Positions 44,910 through 54,838 of a stretch of DNA of 64,000 nucleotides are shown in pieces. Within the stretch, counting starts at the first letter, position 1; each line of letters begins with the position of its first letter. The notes below the pieces were generated by a model that was given only the letters and a program-made list of their open reading frames with translations, had not been told where the DNA came from and ran no database searches. This DNA comes from Geobacillus thermodenitrificans subsp. thermodenitrificans DSM 465 (GTDB lineage: Bacteria > Bacillota > Bacilli > Bacillales > Anoxybacillaceae). The stretch lies in contig NZ_AYKT01000005.1 of assembly GCF_000496575.1 (NCBI RefSeq), positions 186,001-250,000 of the forward strand, in the 5' to 3' direction. The position numbers and the translations under genes are program-made.

Positions 44910-45869
44910 TTATTCAAGACCTTGCTCCACTTGTTTGATCATTTCCGATACGGACGTTAACCCACCGCCCGATAGATACCAATAGTTCGGATCCAGGTAC
45001 ACAATATGGCCGTTTTGATACGCCTTCGTCTTTTTCACGAGCGCGTTTTCAATCGTTTGTTTCGCCGTCGGTTTTCCTTCGACAACAGCGTCACGGTCAA
45101 TGACAAACAAGTAGTCCGGATTTTGCTCCGCAATGTATTCAAACGATACGTTTTGCCCGTGCGGCGTATCCGCTTTTAAATTCGGGTCAACTGCTTGGAC
45201 ACCAAGAACATCATGAATGAGACCAAAGCGCGACCCTTTTCCGTATGCACTCACTTTTCCACCGGTCGTTAAAATGATCAACGCTTTTTTGTCGCCCGCT
45301 TTCGCTTTTACAGAGTCAATTTGTTTTTGGATATTCTCCAATTCTGCTTCGACTTCGTCTTCCTTATCAAAGATTTGCCCCAATAATTTCATGTTGTTAG
45401 AAAAAGAAACAAGGTAGTTTTTCGTGTCAACAGCCATGTACACCGTCGGTGCGATTTCGCTGAACTTATCATACAGCTTAGCTTGACGTCCGGAAATAAA
45501 GATGACATCCGGCTGAATTTCACTTAACTTTTCAAAATCCGGCTCCTGTAAACTACCGACGTTTTCATAGTCACCGCTTTTGTATTTTTCCAAATACGAT
45601 GGCACGTTCATTTGCGGCAAGCCCGTCACGTTCGTCCCTAAGCGATCGAGAGTATCGAGCACACCAAAATCAAACACAACGACTTTTTCTGGATTTTTCT
45701 TTACTTTCACTTCGCCAAGTTCATGCTTAACGGTGATTTCTTCGACTTGAGCTGCTTTTTTCTCGTTGTTGTCATTGCTTGTATTGCTGCTTGTATTTTC
45801 ACTGTTTCCGCAAGCGGCTAATACAACAAGAAGCAATGCAGCAACAACCGATAACCACCACTTTTTCAT
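44910..45869 (-). CDS. yclQ: Iron-siderophore (petrobactin-type) binding lipoprotein
   Basis: The 319-residue substrate-binding lipoprotein of an ABC importer has a lipobox VVLAACGNS with the lipidated Cys at about residue 20, an Asn/Ser-rich linker, and a FatB/YclQ-type periplasmic-binding fold (VVVFDFGVLDTLDRLG, PDVIFISGRQAKLYDKF, YWYLSGGGL). In B. subtilis, YclQ captures petrobactin and its ferric complex on the outer membrane face. Here it is the last gene after two permeases and the ATPase, 255 bp downstream of the ATPase gene. Start choice: the frame is open to 46088, but the ATG at 45869 begins a proper signal peptide; the ribosome binding site (GGGGGTA) is modest. Confidence 0.88.
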   Translation of the reverse strand: MKKWWLSVVAALLLVVLAACGNSENTSSNTSNDNNEKKAAQVEEITVKHELGEVKVKKNPEKVVVFDFGVLDTLDRLGTNVTGLPQMNVPSYLEKYKSGDYENVGSLQEPDFEKLSEIQPDVIFISGRQAKLYDKFSEIAPTVYMAVDTKNYLVSFSNNMKLLGQIFDKEDEVEAELENIQKQIDSVKAKAGDKKALIILTTGGKVSAYGKGSRFGLIHDVLGVQAVDPNLKADTPHGQNVSFEYIAEQNPDYLFVIDRDAVVEGKPTAKQTIENALVKKTKAYQNGHIVYLDPNYWYLSGGGLTSVSEMIKQVEQGLE

Positions 45870-46124
45870 CTGCTTGTACCCCCATTTGTATGATGATCGA
45901 CATAAGCGAAATGTATATGTTGACAGCTTTTCCGCCTGCTTGGCAAGGGGCGCCCAATCTTGCCTGAGCGAACGCAAAAGCTGAATCAACCGTAGAAATC
46001 TAAAAAACCATGCGTTTCGTGCCGACAATGAAACGAGCGCACAATCCTCCACGTTATGGATCACGCAAGCTTCGTCTCGTCGGAACAAGCCGCCGAGCCA
46101 TATTCACCATTGGCATGATCGATC

Positions 46125-46880
46125 TTAAAAATATACACAAATGCGTCTGTTCTCAATCGTTTGGATATGAACATCCATATCGTAAATGCCACGCAGTACT
46201 TGGCTGCGCATCATAGTGGATACATCGCCTTCGGAAACGACTTTTCCATCCTTTAAGGCAACGATGTAATCGGAATAACAGGAAGCGAAATTAATATCAT
46301 GCATGACGATAACAATCGTCTTATCCAGCTGATCCACTAAGTTGCGCAATACTTTCATCATTTGCACGGAATGTTTCATATCTAAGTTGTTTAGTGGTTC
46401 ATCCAAAAAGATATAATCGGTATCTTGTGCAAGCACCATGGCAATATACGCCCGCTGCCGCTGCCCGCCGCTCAATTCATCAAGATAGCGGTGTTGCAGG
46501 TCATCGAGCTCCATGTAGTGAATGGCTTCGCGCACATATTCGTTATCTTGGCGCGTCAATCGGCCGCGCGAGTACGGAAATCGGCCGAATGAAACGAGTT
46601 CCTTCACTGTCAGCCGAGCAGCAATATGGTTTGACTGCTTTAAAATCGAAATTTTTTTCGCCAGTTCCTCTGTCCGATAACGGCTGATTTCTTTCCCATC
46701 GATCCATACTTCGCCGCTATCTTTCGGAATGAGGCGGCTCATGATGGACAGCAATGTGCTTTTCCCCGCCCCGTTTGGACCAATAAGCGATGTCAGTTGG
46801 CGCCGGGGAATCGAAAGCGACACTTCATCAACGACTTTTTTTCCGCCATATCGTTTCGATACTTGCTTTACTTCTACCAT
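46125..46880 (-). CDS. yclP: Iron-siderophore ABC transporter ATPase
   Basis: The 251-residue ATPase energises siderophore import. It has Walker A GPNGAGKS at 34-41, signature LSGGQRQR near 140, Walker B YIFLDEP near 160, and the switch His in VIVMHDINFA. The short spacing and D-loop are typical of FecE/FepC-like ATPases. Its start overlaps the end of the preceding permease by 7 bases. AAAGGAG precedes the ATG. Confidence 0.92.
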   Translation of the reverse strand: MVEVKQVSKRYGGKKVVDEVSLSIPRRQLTSLIGPNGAGKSTLLSIMSRLIPKDSGEVWIDGKEISRYRTEELAKKISILKQSNHIAARLTVKELVSFGRFPYSRGRLTRQDNEYVREAIHYMELDDLQHRYLDELSGGQRQRAYIAMVLAQDTDYIFLDEPLNNLDMKHSVQMMKVLRNLVDQLDKTIVIVMHDINFASCYSDYIVALKDGKVVSEGDVSTMMRSQVLRGIYDMDVHIQTIENRRICVYF

Positions 46881-47824
46881 GCTTTTCGCTCCTTTAACAA
46901 AAGATATAGGAAATATACCCCGCCTACCATATTGATAATGACGGACAATGTCGTCGAAAAGGTGAACACCCGCTCAACAACGAATTGACCGCTGACAAGA
47001 GCGATTATGCCAAACAGGGCCGCTCCCACCAACAAATAGCGATGTTCATATGTTTGGAAAAACGCGTAAGCGACATTGGCAACAATCAAACCGAAAAACA
47101 TGATCGGCCCAACGAGCGCCGTCGATACAGAAACAAGCACCGCGATAACCATTAGCATCCGCCTAACGACAGTCTCATAGGAGACGCCTAAGTTGATCGC
47201 ATGGTCTTTGCCAAGCGATAACACATCCAGTTCATGAAGATGCCGGTACGTGTACCATATAGCCACCACAATGACAATACCGGCAGGCCAAAGCAACTCG
47301 GTTTTCATATTGTTGAAACTAGCAAACATGCGGTCTTGGATAATCGAAAATTCATTCGGATCGATCAAATATTGCATAAACGATGTCACGCTTTGAAAAA
47401 ACGTTCCAAGAATCATCCCGACAAGCAGGATGAAATACACCGTCTGTCCTTCCCGTCGAAAGAGGAAAGAATACAGAAAAACCGAAAAGCCGATCATGCC
47501 CCCGGCGGAAAGAAGAAAATGCACCGTATCGTTCATCATCGTCAATGTCGTCGATCCGAACAAAAACACAACCGCCGTCTGAATTAACATGTACACGGAA
47601 TCAAGTCCAATAATGCTTGGCGTTAAAATACGGTTGTTCGTTATCGTTTGAAACAAAACGGTTGAAATCGCTCCCGCCCAGCCAACAAGCACCATCGCCG
47701 TCACTTTTTCACCGCGGGAGCGTAAAACATACTCAATGTTGCCGCGCAACTCCGTAAATAAGAACAACGCAATAAAAGCTAAGGCCAGTACAACGAGCGC
47801 TGCTGTTTTCATCCGGTTAGACAT
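46874..47824 (-). CDS. yclO: Iron-siderophore ABC permease
   Basis: The 316-residue FecCD/BtuC-family membrane subunit has about nine helices. It carries the family stretch GWAGAISTVLFQTITNNRILTPSIIGLDSVY and the ATPase-coupling helix region SLGKDHAINLGV. It pairs with the other permease to form the channel. AAGGAG precedes the ATG; the start overlaps the end of yclN by 8 bases, indicating coupled translation. Confidence 0.9.
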   Translation of the reverse strand: MSNRMKTAALVVLALAFIALFLFTELRGNIEYVLRSRGEKVTAMVLVGWAGAISTVLFQTITNNRILTPSIIGLDSVYMLIQTAVVFLFGSTTLTMMNDTVHFLLSAGGMIGFSVFLYSFLFRREGQTVYFILLVGMILGTFFQSVTSFMQYLIDPNEFSIIQDRMFASFNNMKTELLWPAGIVIVVAIWYTYRHLHELDVLSLGKDHAINLGVSYETVVRRMLMVIAVLVSVSTALVGPIMFFGLIVANVAYAFFQTYEHRYLLVGAALFGIIALVSGQFVVERVFTFSTTLSVIINMVGGVYFLYLLLKERKAW

Positions 47825-48764
47825 ATTGCTTCGTTCTCCTTATAAGCAAATATAAAAAGACGCCGCTCCCGATCACCCCGACCGTTAAGCCGATCGGAAT
47901 CTCGTATGGATAAATGACGATCCGACCAAACAGATCGCAAACAAGCACGAACAAAGCCCCGGCAAGCGCAGTGACCGGCAGCACTTTGCGTAAATGATCA
48001 CCGTAATACATCGTCACAATATTCGGAACGATCAACCCTAAAAACGGCAAGGAGCCGACTGTCAACACTTCAATCGATGAAGTGACCGCGACAATGATCA
48101 GTCCTGTATACACAATCGACCGGTAACGAAGCCCTAAATTCGTGGCCATCTCTTCTCCCATGCCCGCGATGGTAAATCGGTTGGCGTACGCGTAAGCGAT
48201 CGCCATAAGTGGGACGCTAATGTATAACATCTCATAGCGTCCTTGCATCATGACCGAAAAATCGCCTTGCAGCCAAGCGGAAACCGATTGGATCAAATCA
48301 TATTTATACGCTAAAAACGTCGTCACCGAGCCGATGATATTACCAAACATGAGACCGACGAGCGGAATGAACACCGAATCTTTATACTTGACACGGTCCA
48401 ATACCGTCATAAACAACAATGTTCCGGTGAACGCAAACAACACAGCAATGGCGGCCTTTACGATCGGCGAGGCCGAGGCAAACAAAATCATTGACACTAA
48501 TAGCCCGAGCCGCGCCCAGTCCATCGTTCCCGCCGTTGTCGGCGACACGAATTTGTTTTGACTAAGCTGTTGCATAATCAAGCCGCAAATGCTGACGCTC
48601 GCCCCAGCGATGATGATGCTGACGAGCCGCGGCAACCGGCTGATCAAGAAAATTTCCCACGCATCACGGTCTCCCTCCCATAGCGCACGGGGGGATAAAT
48701 CATGCACCCCGACAAATAAGGAAAGAAGCGATAATCCAAAAAGCAACAACACCCATTTTTTCAT
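47817..48764 (-). CDS. yclN: Iron-siderophore ABC permease, first gene of the operon
   Basis: A FecCD-family permease of about 315 residues with about nine helices, including SRLPRLVSIIIAGASVSICGLIMQQLSQNKFVSPTTAGTMD and the coupling region GMGEEMATNLGLRYR. The gene order permease-permease-ATPase-binding protein matches yclNOPQ of B. subtilis. The frame opens with an ATG at 48773; the ATG at 48764 has the better-spaced AGGA and starts directly with MKKWVLLLFG, so it is preferred. The leader from the Fur-boxed promoter is long, about 240 nt. Confidence 0.88.
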   Translation of the reverse strand: MKKWVLLLFGLSLLSLFVGVHDLSPRALWEGDRDAWEIFLISRLPRLVSIIIAGASVSICGLIMQQLSQNKFVSPTTAGTMDWARLGLLVSMILFASASPIVKAAIAVLFAFTGTLLFMTVLDRVKYKDSVFIPLVGLMFGNIIGSVTTFLAYKYDLIQSVSAWLQGDFSVMMQGRYEMLYISVPLMAIAYAYANRFTIAGMGEEMATNLGLRYRSIVYTGLIIVAVTSSIEVLTVGSLPFLGLIVPNIVTMYYGDHLRKVLPVTALAGALFVLVCDLFGRIVIYPYEIPIGLTVGVIGSGVFLYLLIRRTKQYV

Positions 48765-48987
48765 TGTCCTCATCCTACCGTTTGTCTTCTTTTATCTGCG
48801 CTCATCCCACTCGTTCAACCGCCTCATAAAAACTCAATCAAGTGACAACCGAGCGCAACCTAACTATGTATCCTTTTTCTTTCTGTCGTACAACCCCTTG
48901 CTGAAGCATCCGGCCACCATTCCGCTTCCTAGCCAACATATTTTACTAGAATGTGAGAACGAATCGGCTCACAAACCTTTTATCATA

Positions 48988-49044
48988 GAGAATGATTATC
49001 AATACCACAACATCATTTTAATTGATAAAAATTATCATTGTCAA
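48988..49044 (-). promoter_or_regulatory. yclNOPQ promoter with two Fur boxes
   Basis: On the minus strand TTGACA (49039-49044) is followed after 18 bases by TAAAAT (49015-49020). Fur box 1, GAGAATGATTATCAATACC at 48988-49006, and Fur box 2 at 49024-49042 each match 16 of 19 positions of the classical GATAATGATTATCATTATC. Box 2 fills the space between -35 and -10; box 1 lies at about +1 to +20. Iron repression is expected. Confidence 0.8.
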
Positions 49045-49257
49045 TAGGTTTCATTGTTTTTCATTTCCTTCTCATCATAATGTTGTTTGATCAACCGGTT
49101 ATTGCGTGCCGTGCTTTAGGATGGTACGCAACAGATTAGCGCACCAGTAATGGCAGAACCAAAGCGCGTGCTACGAAACTTCCGTAAAGCAAACAACTGC
49201 TATTCAGAAAGACGGTTTTCTTCAAGAGAAACGCCACATTTTCTCCATGCGCATATG

Positions 49258-49294
49258 ATAAAAGGGTGCCCCGTTAACTAGAGACACCCCTTTG
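49258..49294 (-). terminator. Terminator of the aldehyde dehydrogenase gene
   Basis: An imperfect stem (AAAGGGGTG with CACCCTTT) just after the stop, ending in TTTTATC on the minus strand. Confidence 0.65.
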
Positions 49295-49303
49295 ACTACT
49301 TTC

Positions 49304-50767
49304 TTACCCTTTGACAAAGACGGTTTTGATGGCAGTGAAAAATTCAATGGCCGCCCGTCCTTGTTCCCGTGAATGGGAACTGGATTGCTTCATGCCGCCA
49401 AATGGCGCCTGAAGCTCGACGCCGGCGCTTTCTTCGTTAATCCGCACGAGCCCGGCCTCAATCTCTTGAATGAACGTTAACATCTTCGCAATATTTTGGG
49501 TAAAAATTGAGGCGCTGAGACCAAATGACGTATCATTTGCTAAGGCTACCGCTTCTTCAAACGTATCCACTTTGATCAAAGCAAGCACCGGCCCGAAAAT
49601 TTCCTCGCGGGCGATCGTCATGTTCGGAGATACGTTCTCAAACACCGTCGGCTCCACATAAAATCCGTTGCCCAACTCCCCGCCATCCAATCGGCGGCCG
49701 CCATAAAGCAATGTCGCTCCCTCTTCGATCCCTTTTTCGATATAATAAAGAACCGTCTCCAATTGCTTTTGGCTGGCGCATGGTCCCATCCACACGCCTT
49801 CTTCCAGTCCGTTGCCGATTTTCAGCTGTTTGATCTTCGCTAATAGTTGTTCTTTAAACGGTTCATATATGGAGCTCTGAACGAAGATACGGCTTGTCGC
49901 TGTACATTTTTGTCCCGTCGAACGCAGTCCTCCGCTAATCGTCGCTTCGACTGCGCGGTCAAGGTCAGCATCCTCAAGCACGATAACCGGGTTTTTGCCT
50001 CCCATTTCCAACTGATACTTTGCCCCTCTCGCTACGGCCTTTTGGGCGATCGTTTTGCCCACTTCGTTAGAGCCAGTGAACGTGATCGCGTGAATATGCG
50101 GATGCTCAGCAATGGCGTTGCCGATGACCGACCCTTTGCCGGCCACGAAATTCAACACGCCGGCTGGCACCCCTGCCTGATCAAAGCACTCGACCACCTT
50201 CGCCGCGGTGACAGCCGTTTCTTGCGCCGGTTTAAATACAACCGTATTGCCATAAATGAGGGCAGGGGCGATTTTCCAAATCGGAATGGCGACCGGAAAG
50301 TTCCACGGTGTGATCACCCCAACCACTCCGAGCGGCACACGCGTCGTAAACATGAGTGCTTCGCTGTTAGTGGATGGAATGACCTCACCAATGTGCCGCA
50401 TCCCTTCCCCGGCATAATAGCGCAAAATGTTCACTCCCCGCTGCACTTCTCCTTTCGCTTCCGGGAGCGTTTTTCCCATTTCCCTTGTCATCGTTTCCGC
50501 AATCTCATCAAGTCGTTGTTCAAGAATGTCAGCCGTGCGGAACAAATACTCCCCGCGTTTTGGGCCGGACAACTTCCGCCACGCCGCTTGGGCTCGTCTC
50601 GCTGCTTCCACCGCAGCGTTCAGGTCCTCGATATTGGACTGCTGAACGTAGCCGACAATATCGCGAATATTGGCTGGGTTGATGCTCGCTTCAATTTGAT
50701 TTGTGGAAGAAGGAGTCCATTTGCCGTTAATATAATTCAAATAGATTCTTTCCGTTCCCGCTGTCAT
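49304..50767 (-). CDS. NAD(P)-dependent aldehyde dehydrogenase (semialdehyde type)
   Basis: The 487-residue enzyme belongs to the aldehyde dehydrogenase superfamily. The cofactor loop is [14 protein letters not shown], the general base Glu lies in LEMGGKNP near residue 252, the catalytic Cys in GQKCTAT near 286, and the late motif is [13 protein letters not shown]. Length and sequence resemble B. subtilis YcbD/GucD (2-oxoglutarate semialdehyde dehydrogenase); succinate-semialdehyde dehydrogenase is an alternative. The latter would link it to the aminotransferase and GabP-like permease 13-17 kb away, but they are not adjacent. It is a single gene with its own terminator. Confidence 0.82.
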   Translation of the reverse strand: MTAGTERIYLNYINGKWTPSSTNQIEASINPANIRDIVGYVQQSNIEDLNAAVEAARRAQAAWRKLSGPKRGEYLFRTADILEQRLDEIAETMTREMGKTLPEAKGEVQRGVNILRYYAGEGMRHIGEVIPSTNSEALMFTTRVPLGVVGVITPWNFPVAIPIWKIAPALIYGNTVVFKPAQETAVTAAKVVECFDQAGVPAGVLNFVAGKGSVIGNAIAEHPHIHAITFTGSNEVGKTIAQKAVARGAKYQLEMGGKNPVIVLEDADLDRAVEATISGGLRSTGQKCTATSRIFVQSSIYEPFKEQLLAKIKQLKIGNGLEEGVWMGPCASQKQLETVLYYIEKGIEEGATLLYGGRRLDGGELGNGFYVEPTVFENVSPNMTIAREEIFGPVLALIKVDTFEEAVALANDTSFGLSASIFTQNIAKMLTFIQEIEAGLVRINEESAGVELQAPFGGMKQSSSHSREQGRAAIEFFTAIKTVFVKG

Positions 50768-50969
50768 TGTACATTCTCCTTTCCACTAACGTTATCGCAA
50801 CTACTAGCAACCCCCGAAAACACGTTTTCTTTGACATCACCTAAAAAAATAAGAGTTCATGATTTCACTATCATACTACTATGACCAAAATGTTTTTTAA
50901 ATTCAGATTTATTCAATGGCATTTACCATCTTGACAGAGAAAGCGACAAATCATCATCTGGGTTAACGA

Positions 50970-51005
50970 CAAAAAACCGGCCTCCTCAAAACAAGGGAGG
51001 CCGGT
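50970..51005 (-). terminator. Terminator of cysJI
   Basis: ACCGGCCTCC/GGAGGCCGGT perfect 10-bp stem followed by TTTTTTG on the minus strand, about 20 bases after the cysI stop. Confidence 0.92.
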
Positions 51006-51025
51006 CAGGATGAATCCGTGTCATC

Positions 51026-52747
51026 TTAATCGTGGAAATTCGTTCCGTCTGTGACTTCTTTGACGATGCCGGCGCGGATGACAAAATCGCCGAAGTGTTC
51101 ACCGTCAAGTCGTTCTTTTGCATAGCGGGCCAAAAGGACGCGCAGTTCGCGCAAAATTTCTTCTTCACCGATATTTTCTCGGTACAGTTTGCCAAGGCGC
51201 GTACCATTGAATGCGGCGCCGAGGTACATGTTGTATTTGCCGACCGCTTTGCCGACGAAGGCGATTTCGGCAAGCACGTGGCGGGCGCAACCGTTCGGAC
51301 AGCCCGTCATGCGGATCGTGATTTCTTCGTCGCGCAAGCCGTTTTCATCGATGATTTCCTCGATTTTATCAAGCAGTTTCGGCAAATACCGCTCCGCTTC
51401 CGCCATCGCCAGGCCGCATGTCGGCAGCGCGACACAGGCGAGCGAGTTGCGGCGCAAAGCGGTGTACCGTTTGCCATCGGTTAAGCCATACTTAGCGATT
51501 AGCGCTTCAATTTCTGCTTTTTTCTCGCTTGTGACATTGGCGATCACTAAGTTTTGGTTCGCCGTCAGTCGGAAATCGCCGGTATGGACTTTGGCAATTT
51601 CGCGCAGGCCGGTCATCAGCTTGTAATCGTCATCGTCTTTGACGCGGCCCCCTTCAACATAAAGCGTAAAATGCCATGTTCCATTGACGCCTTCAACCCA
51701 GCCGTAACGGTCGCCATTATGCTCGAAATGGTACGGGCGCGCTTCGCCGAGCTTCCAGCCGAGACGGCGTTCAATTTCCTCTTTCACTACTTCAAGGCCA
51801 AGCCGGTCGATCGTGTATTTGAAGCGGGCGTTTTTACGCACCGAGCGGTTGCCATAGTCGCGTTGAACCGTCATAATTTTTTCTGCCACTTCAACAACTT
51901 GATCCGGCGTGCAGAAACCGATCACTTTAGCGAGCTGTGGGTACGTCGTTTTGTCGCCGTGGGTCATCCCCATGCCGCCGCCGATGGCGACGTTAAAACC
52001 GGCGAGTTTGCCGTCTTCCACGATGGCGATCAACCCGATATCTTGCGAGAATACGTCGACGTCGTTGGACGGCGGGACAGCGATGCCGATTTTAAATTTC
52101 CGCGGCAAGTACGTCGGGCCGTAAATCGGTTCTTCCTCACCGTCGACTTGCGGCGTGCCGGCCACTTTTTCGTCATCCAACCAAATTTCATAATACGCCC
52201 GTGTCTTCGGCAACAAATGGTCGCTTAACAGTTTCGCCCATTCGTACACTTCCGCATGCACTTCCGATTGGTATGGGTTCGGATTGCACATGACGTTCCG
52301 GTTGACGTCGCCGCAGGCGGCGAGCGTTGTCATGAGCGCGCCGTTAATGGCTTGCATCGTTTTTTTCACGTTCCATTTCAAGACGCCGTGCAATTGGAAC
52401 GCTTGGCGCGTCGTTAACTTCAACGTACCGTTTGCGTATTTGCGGGCGATTTCGTCCATGACAAGCCATTGCTCCGGCGTTGCTACCCCACCTGGTGTGC
52501 GAACGCGAATCATGAATTGGTATGCCGGCTCGAGCTTTTGTTTTTGCCGCTCGGTACGCACGTCACGGTCGTCTTGCAAGTAGCTGCCATGGAACTTCAT
52601 CAGCCGGTTGTCATCGTCCGGAATGCCCGCGCTGATCGGGTCTTCCATCGTTTCGGCGAGCGTGCCGCGCAAATAACGGCTTTCCCGTTTAATGCGCTCG
52701 ACATCGCTTGGCGGTCCATCCGGCGCTTTTAACACGACTTTCGCCAT
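51026..52747 (-). CDS. cysI: Assimilatory sulfite reductase, hemoprotein beta subunit
   Basis: The 573-residue siroheme enzyme reduces sulfite to sulfide by six electrons supplied by CysJ. The two nitrite/sulfite reductase ferredoxin-like halves and 4Fe-4S/siroheme domains are recognisable. The cluster cysteines are in CVALPTCG (near 436-442) and GCPNGC (near 480-484). Siroheme and substrate arginines are expected in [14 protein letters not shown] and the [11 protein letters not shown] region. AAGGAG precedes the ATG. It begins 24 bases after cysJ, so the two form an operon for cysteine synthesis. Confidence 0.95.
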   Translation of the reverse strand: MAKVVLKAPDGPPSDVERIKRESRYLRGTLAETMEDPISAGIPDDDNRLMKFHGSYLQDDRDVRTERQKQKLEPAYQFMIRVRTPGGVATPEQWLVMDEIARKYANGTLKLTTRQAFQLHGVLKWNVKKTMQAINGALMTTLAACGDVNRNVMCNPNPYQSEVHAEVYEWAKLLSDHLLPKTRAYYEIWLDDEKVAGTPQVDGEEEPIYGPTYLPRKFKIGIAVPPSNDVDVFSQDIGLIAIVEDGKLAGFNVAIGGGMGMTHGDKTTYPQLAKVIGFCTPDQVVEVAEKIMTVQRDYGNRSVRKNARFKYTIDRLGLEVVKEEIERRLGWKLGEARPYHFEHNGDRYGWVEGVNGTWHFTLYVEGGRVKDDDDYKLMTGLREIAKVHTGDFRLTANQNLVIANVTSEKKAEIEALIAKYGLTDGKRYTALRRNSLACVALPTCGLAMAEAERYLPKLLDKIEEIIDENGLRDEEITIRMTGCPNGCARHVLAEIAFVGKAVGKYNMYLGAAFNGTRLGKLYRENIGEEEILRELRVLLARYAKERLDGEHFGDFVIRAGIVKEVTDGTNFHD

Positions 52748-52771
52748 TTCGATTCCACTCCTTCTTTGAGA

Positions 52772-54601
52772 TTAATAGACGTCACGTTGGTACCGTTTTT
52801 GTTTTTGCATTTCGGTCAAATAAGCTTCCGCTTGCTCGCGGCTCATACCGCCTTCTTTTTCAATAATATCGATGAGCGTCTGATGGACGTCGCGCGCCAT
52901 GTGCTGCTTGTCACCGCAAATGTAGACGACAGCGCCTTCCTCGAGCCAACCGAACAGCTCTTTGCTTCGTTCAAGCATCCGATGTTGGACGTATACTTTG
53001 TTCTCCGTATCGCGTGAGAAGGCGACATCCATTCTTGTGAGCACGCCGCTTTTCAGCCACGCTTGCCATTCGGTTTGATACAGGAAGTCAGTCACAAAAT
53101 GCTGATCGCCGAAGAAAAGCCATGATTTTCCGTTCGCTCCCGTTGCTTCACGTTCTTGCATAAAGGCGCGGAACGGAGCCACCCCCGTGCCCGGTCCGAT
53201 CATAATGATCGGCGTCGACGGATCTTTCGGCAGCTTGAAGTTCGGATTCGGCTGAATAAAGACCGGCAGCGTATCGCCGATTTGAATACGTTCGGCACAG
53301 AACGTCGAGCATACCCCTTTGCGTAGACGGCCGTAAGACTCATAACGAACCGCACCGATCGTCAAATGCACTTCATCCGGATATGCGGCTAAGCTGCTCG
53401 CGATCGAATACAGGCGTGGCGGCATTTTCCGCAAGATGGAAATGACTTGTTGCGGCGCAGCGTCCCACGGACCAAAATCGCGCAGTGCATCGAGCAAGTC
53501 GCGGCCTTTGGCATATTCTTTTAATTTTGTCTCATTGCCCGGGGCAACAAGCTCTTGAAGCGCGCTGTTTTTCGATAGCGGCGCCAGCTTTTGCAGCAGC
53601 GCTTTCGTCAAAACGGTAATTTCAAAATGGGACGTGAGCGCTTCTTTCAGCGAACGCACTTCTCCGTCCTTGTCAATCGTCACTGTTTCTTCCGGGTTCC
53701 ATTTCATTTCTTGGATGACAAGGTCAACAAGCTCTGGATCGTTTTTCGGGAAAATGCCAAGCGCATCGCCCGGCTCATATTTCAAATCCGATCCTTCAAG
53801 CGACAATTCGAGATGGCGCGTTTCTTTATTCGATCCGCGACCGTTTAAGTTAATGTTTTCCAACACCTCAGCTAGGAACGGGTTTTTCCGCGAATAGACG
53901 ACAGCCGGCTCCGCTTTCGGCGCCGCAGCCACAGCCGACAAGAGCGGAGCTGCTCCACCGTTGGCATTTGCTTGTTTGCTTAACTCACCAAGAACACCAT
54001 CGAGCCATTTCGCCGCCGCTTCTTCGTAGTCGACATCACAGTCGACGCGCGGATAAAAACGCTCTCCTCCAAGCTCCTCCAGTCGCTTATCAAAATCTTT
54101 CCCCGTCTGGCAAAAATGCTCATATGACGTATCGCCGAGCGCTAAGACGGAGAAACGAAGATGATTTAGTTTTGGCGCCCGCTTACTGTGGAGAAACTCG
54201 TAAAATGATACGGCATTATCCGGCGGATCGCCTTCCCCATGCGTGCTCACGACAATGAGCAACGTCTCCACTTTCTTTAATTCGTTCGGCTTAAAATTAA
54301 GCATGGACAATACTTTCGCCTCAAAACCGCGCTCTTTGAGCGCATTGCCGGCTTTTTCAGCCAACTTTTGCGCATTGCCGGTTTGTGAACCGTAAAGAAC
54401 GGTCACTTCTTTCGAAACCGGCTTGCCGCCCCCGGCAAACAGCGCCGGCGCCTCGGCATCGAGAACGCCCACCGCGGTCTCGGCAGCGGCCAAATACCCG
54501 CTCAGCCAAAACTTTTGCGACGGCGTCAATGTCGGCAACAAACGGTTCAGGAGCTCGATCTGCTCCTGGCTAAACGGACTGTTAGTTACTTGCAGCTGCA
54601 A
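52772..54601 (-). CDS. cysJ: Sulfite reductase, flavoprotein alpha subunit
   Basis: The 609-residue diflavin reductase carries electrons from NADPH through FAD and FMN to CysI. Domains: N-terminal flavodoxin-like FMN domain (about 65-215, VTVLYGSQTGNAQKLAE), FAD-binding domain with a connecting segment (about 240-455, RLYSIASSL), and an NADPH-binding domain (IMIGPGTGVAPFRAFMQER, about 465-609). Start choice: the frame begins with GTG at 54610, but the TTG at 54601 has AGGGGTG at correct spacing and yields MQLQVTNSPF, very close to the N-terminus I recall for B. subtilis CysJ. Confidence 0.93.
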   Translation of the reverse strand: MQLQVTNSPFSQEQIELLNRLLPTLTPSQKFWLSGYLAAAETAVGVLDAEAPALFAGGGKPVSKEVTVLYGSQTGNAQKLAEKAGNALKERGFEAKVLSMLNFKPNELKKVETLLIVVSTHGEGDPPDNAVSFYEFLHSKRAPKLNHLRFSVLALGDTSYEHFCQTGKDFDKRLEELGGERFYPRVDCDVDYEEAAAKWLDGVLGELSKQANANGGAAPLLSAVAAAPKAEPAVVYSRKNPFLAEVLENINLNGRGSNKETRHLELSLEGSDLKYEPGDALGIFPKNDPELVDLVIQEMKWNPEETVTIDKDGEVRSLKEALTSHFEITVLTKALLQKLAPLSKNSALQELVAPGNETKLKEYAKGRDLLDALRDFGPWDAAPQQVISILRKMPPRLYSIASSLAAYPDEVHLTIGAVRYESYGRLRKGVCSTFCAERIQIGDTLPVFIQPNPNFKLPKDPSTPIIMIGPGTGVAPFRAFMQEREATGANGKSWLFFGDQHFVTDFLYQTEWQAWLKSGVLTRMDVAFSRDTENKVYVQHRMLERSKELFGWLEEGAVVYICGDKQHMARDVHQTLIDIIEKEGGMSREQAEAYLTEMQKQKRYQRDVY

Positions 54602-54715
54602 CGTGTCCACCCCTCAATATAAAATAGAATGATGGCGGAATTCCTTCCTGACTTTTATCGGTGTGGCCGCCAAACATCCATTATTCCTATAAAACAAGTA
54701 GACTTTAAATGCTAT

Positions 54716-54787
54716 ATTATATTTACACTTTACCGCAAAACAAAACATTAGTAAAATAAATATAAATTATTAAGACTATTAATATTT
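54716..54787. promoter_or_regulatory. cysJ promoter and probable CysL site
   Basis: On the minus strand TTGTTT (54738-54743), 16 bases, TATAAT (54716-54721). Just upstream, an A+T-rich dyad spans 54758-54787 (AAATAT at one end, ATATTT at the other, with further inner matches), at about -45 to -75. That is the usual place for a LysR-type activator, and the divergent neighbour is cysL. Confidence 0.5.
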
Positions 54788-54838
54788 CTAATCAACTTCT
54801 ACACCTAGATGGTGCCATCGCGGGCAGGGGGAATGAGT

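Larger units (their letters stand above)
48774..49303. other. 530-bp region upstream of yclN
   Basis: It holds the yclN leader, promoter and Fur boxes, and at its far end the aldehyde dehydrogenase terminator. Between 49050 and 49250 there is no gene that I can support; a hairpin TTGCGT-G-CC/GG-T-ACGCAA lies at about 49103-49133. Confidence 0.55.

Noticed and set aside
45870-46088. N-terminal extension of the YclQ frame
   Set aside because: The extension would bury the lipoprotein signal peptide; the ATG at 45869 starts a standard signal with lipobox.
49060-49260. Possible transposase remnant or riboswitch upstream of the aldehyde dehydrogenase terminator
   Set aside because: Only one small hairpin at 49103-49133; no coherent frame, terminal repeats or recognisable aptamer.
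49847-50884. 345-codon plus-strand frame
   Set aside because: Antisense to the aldehyde dehydrogenase and rich in Arg, His and Phe.
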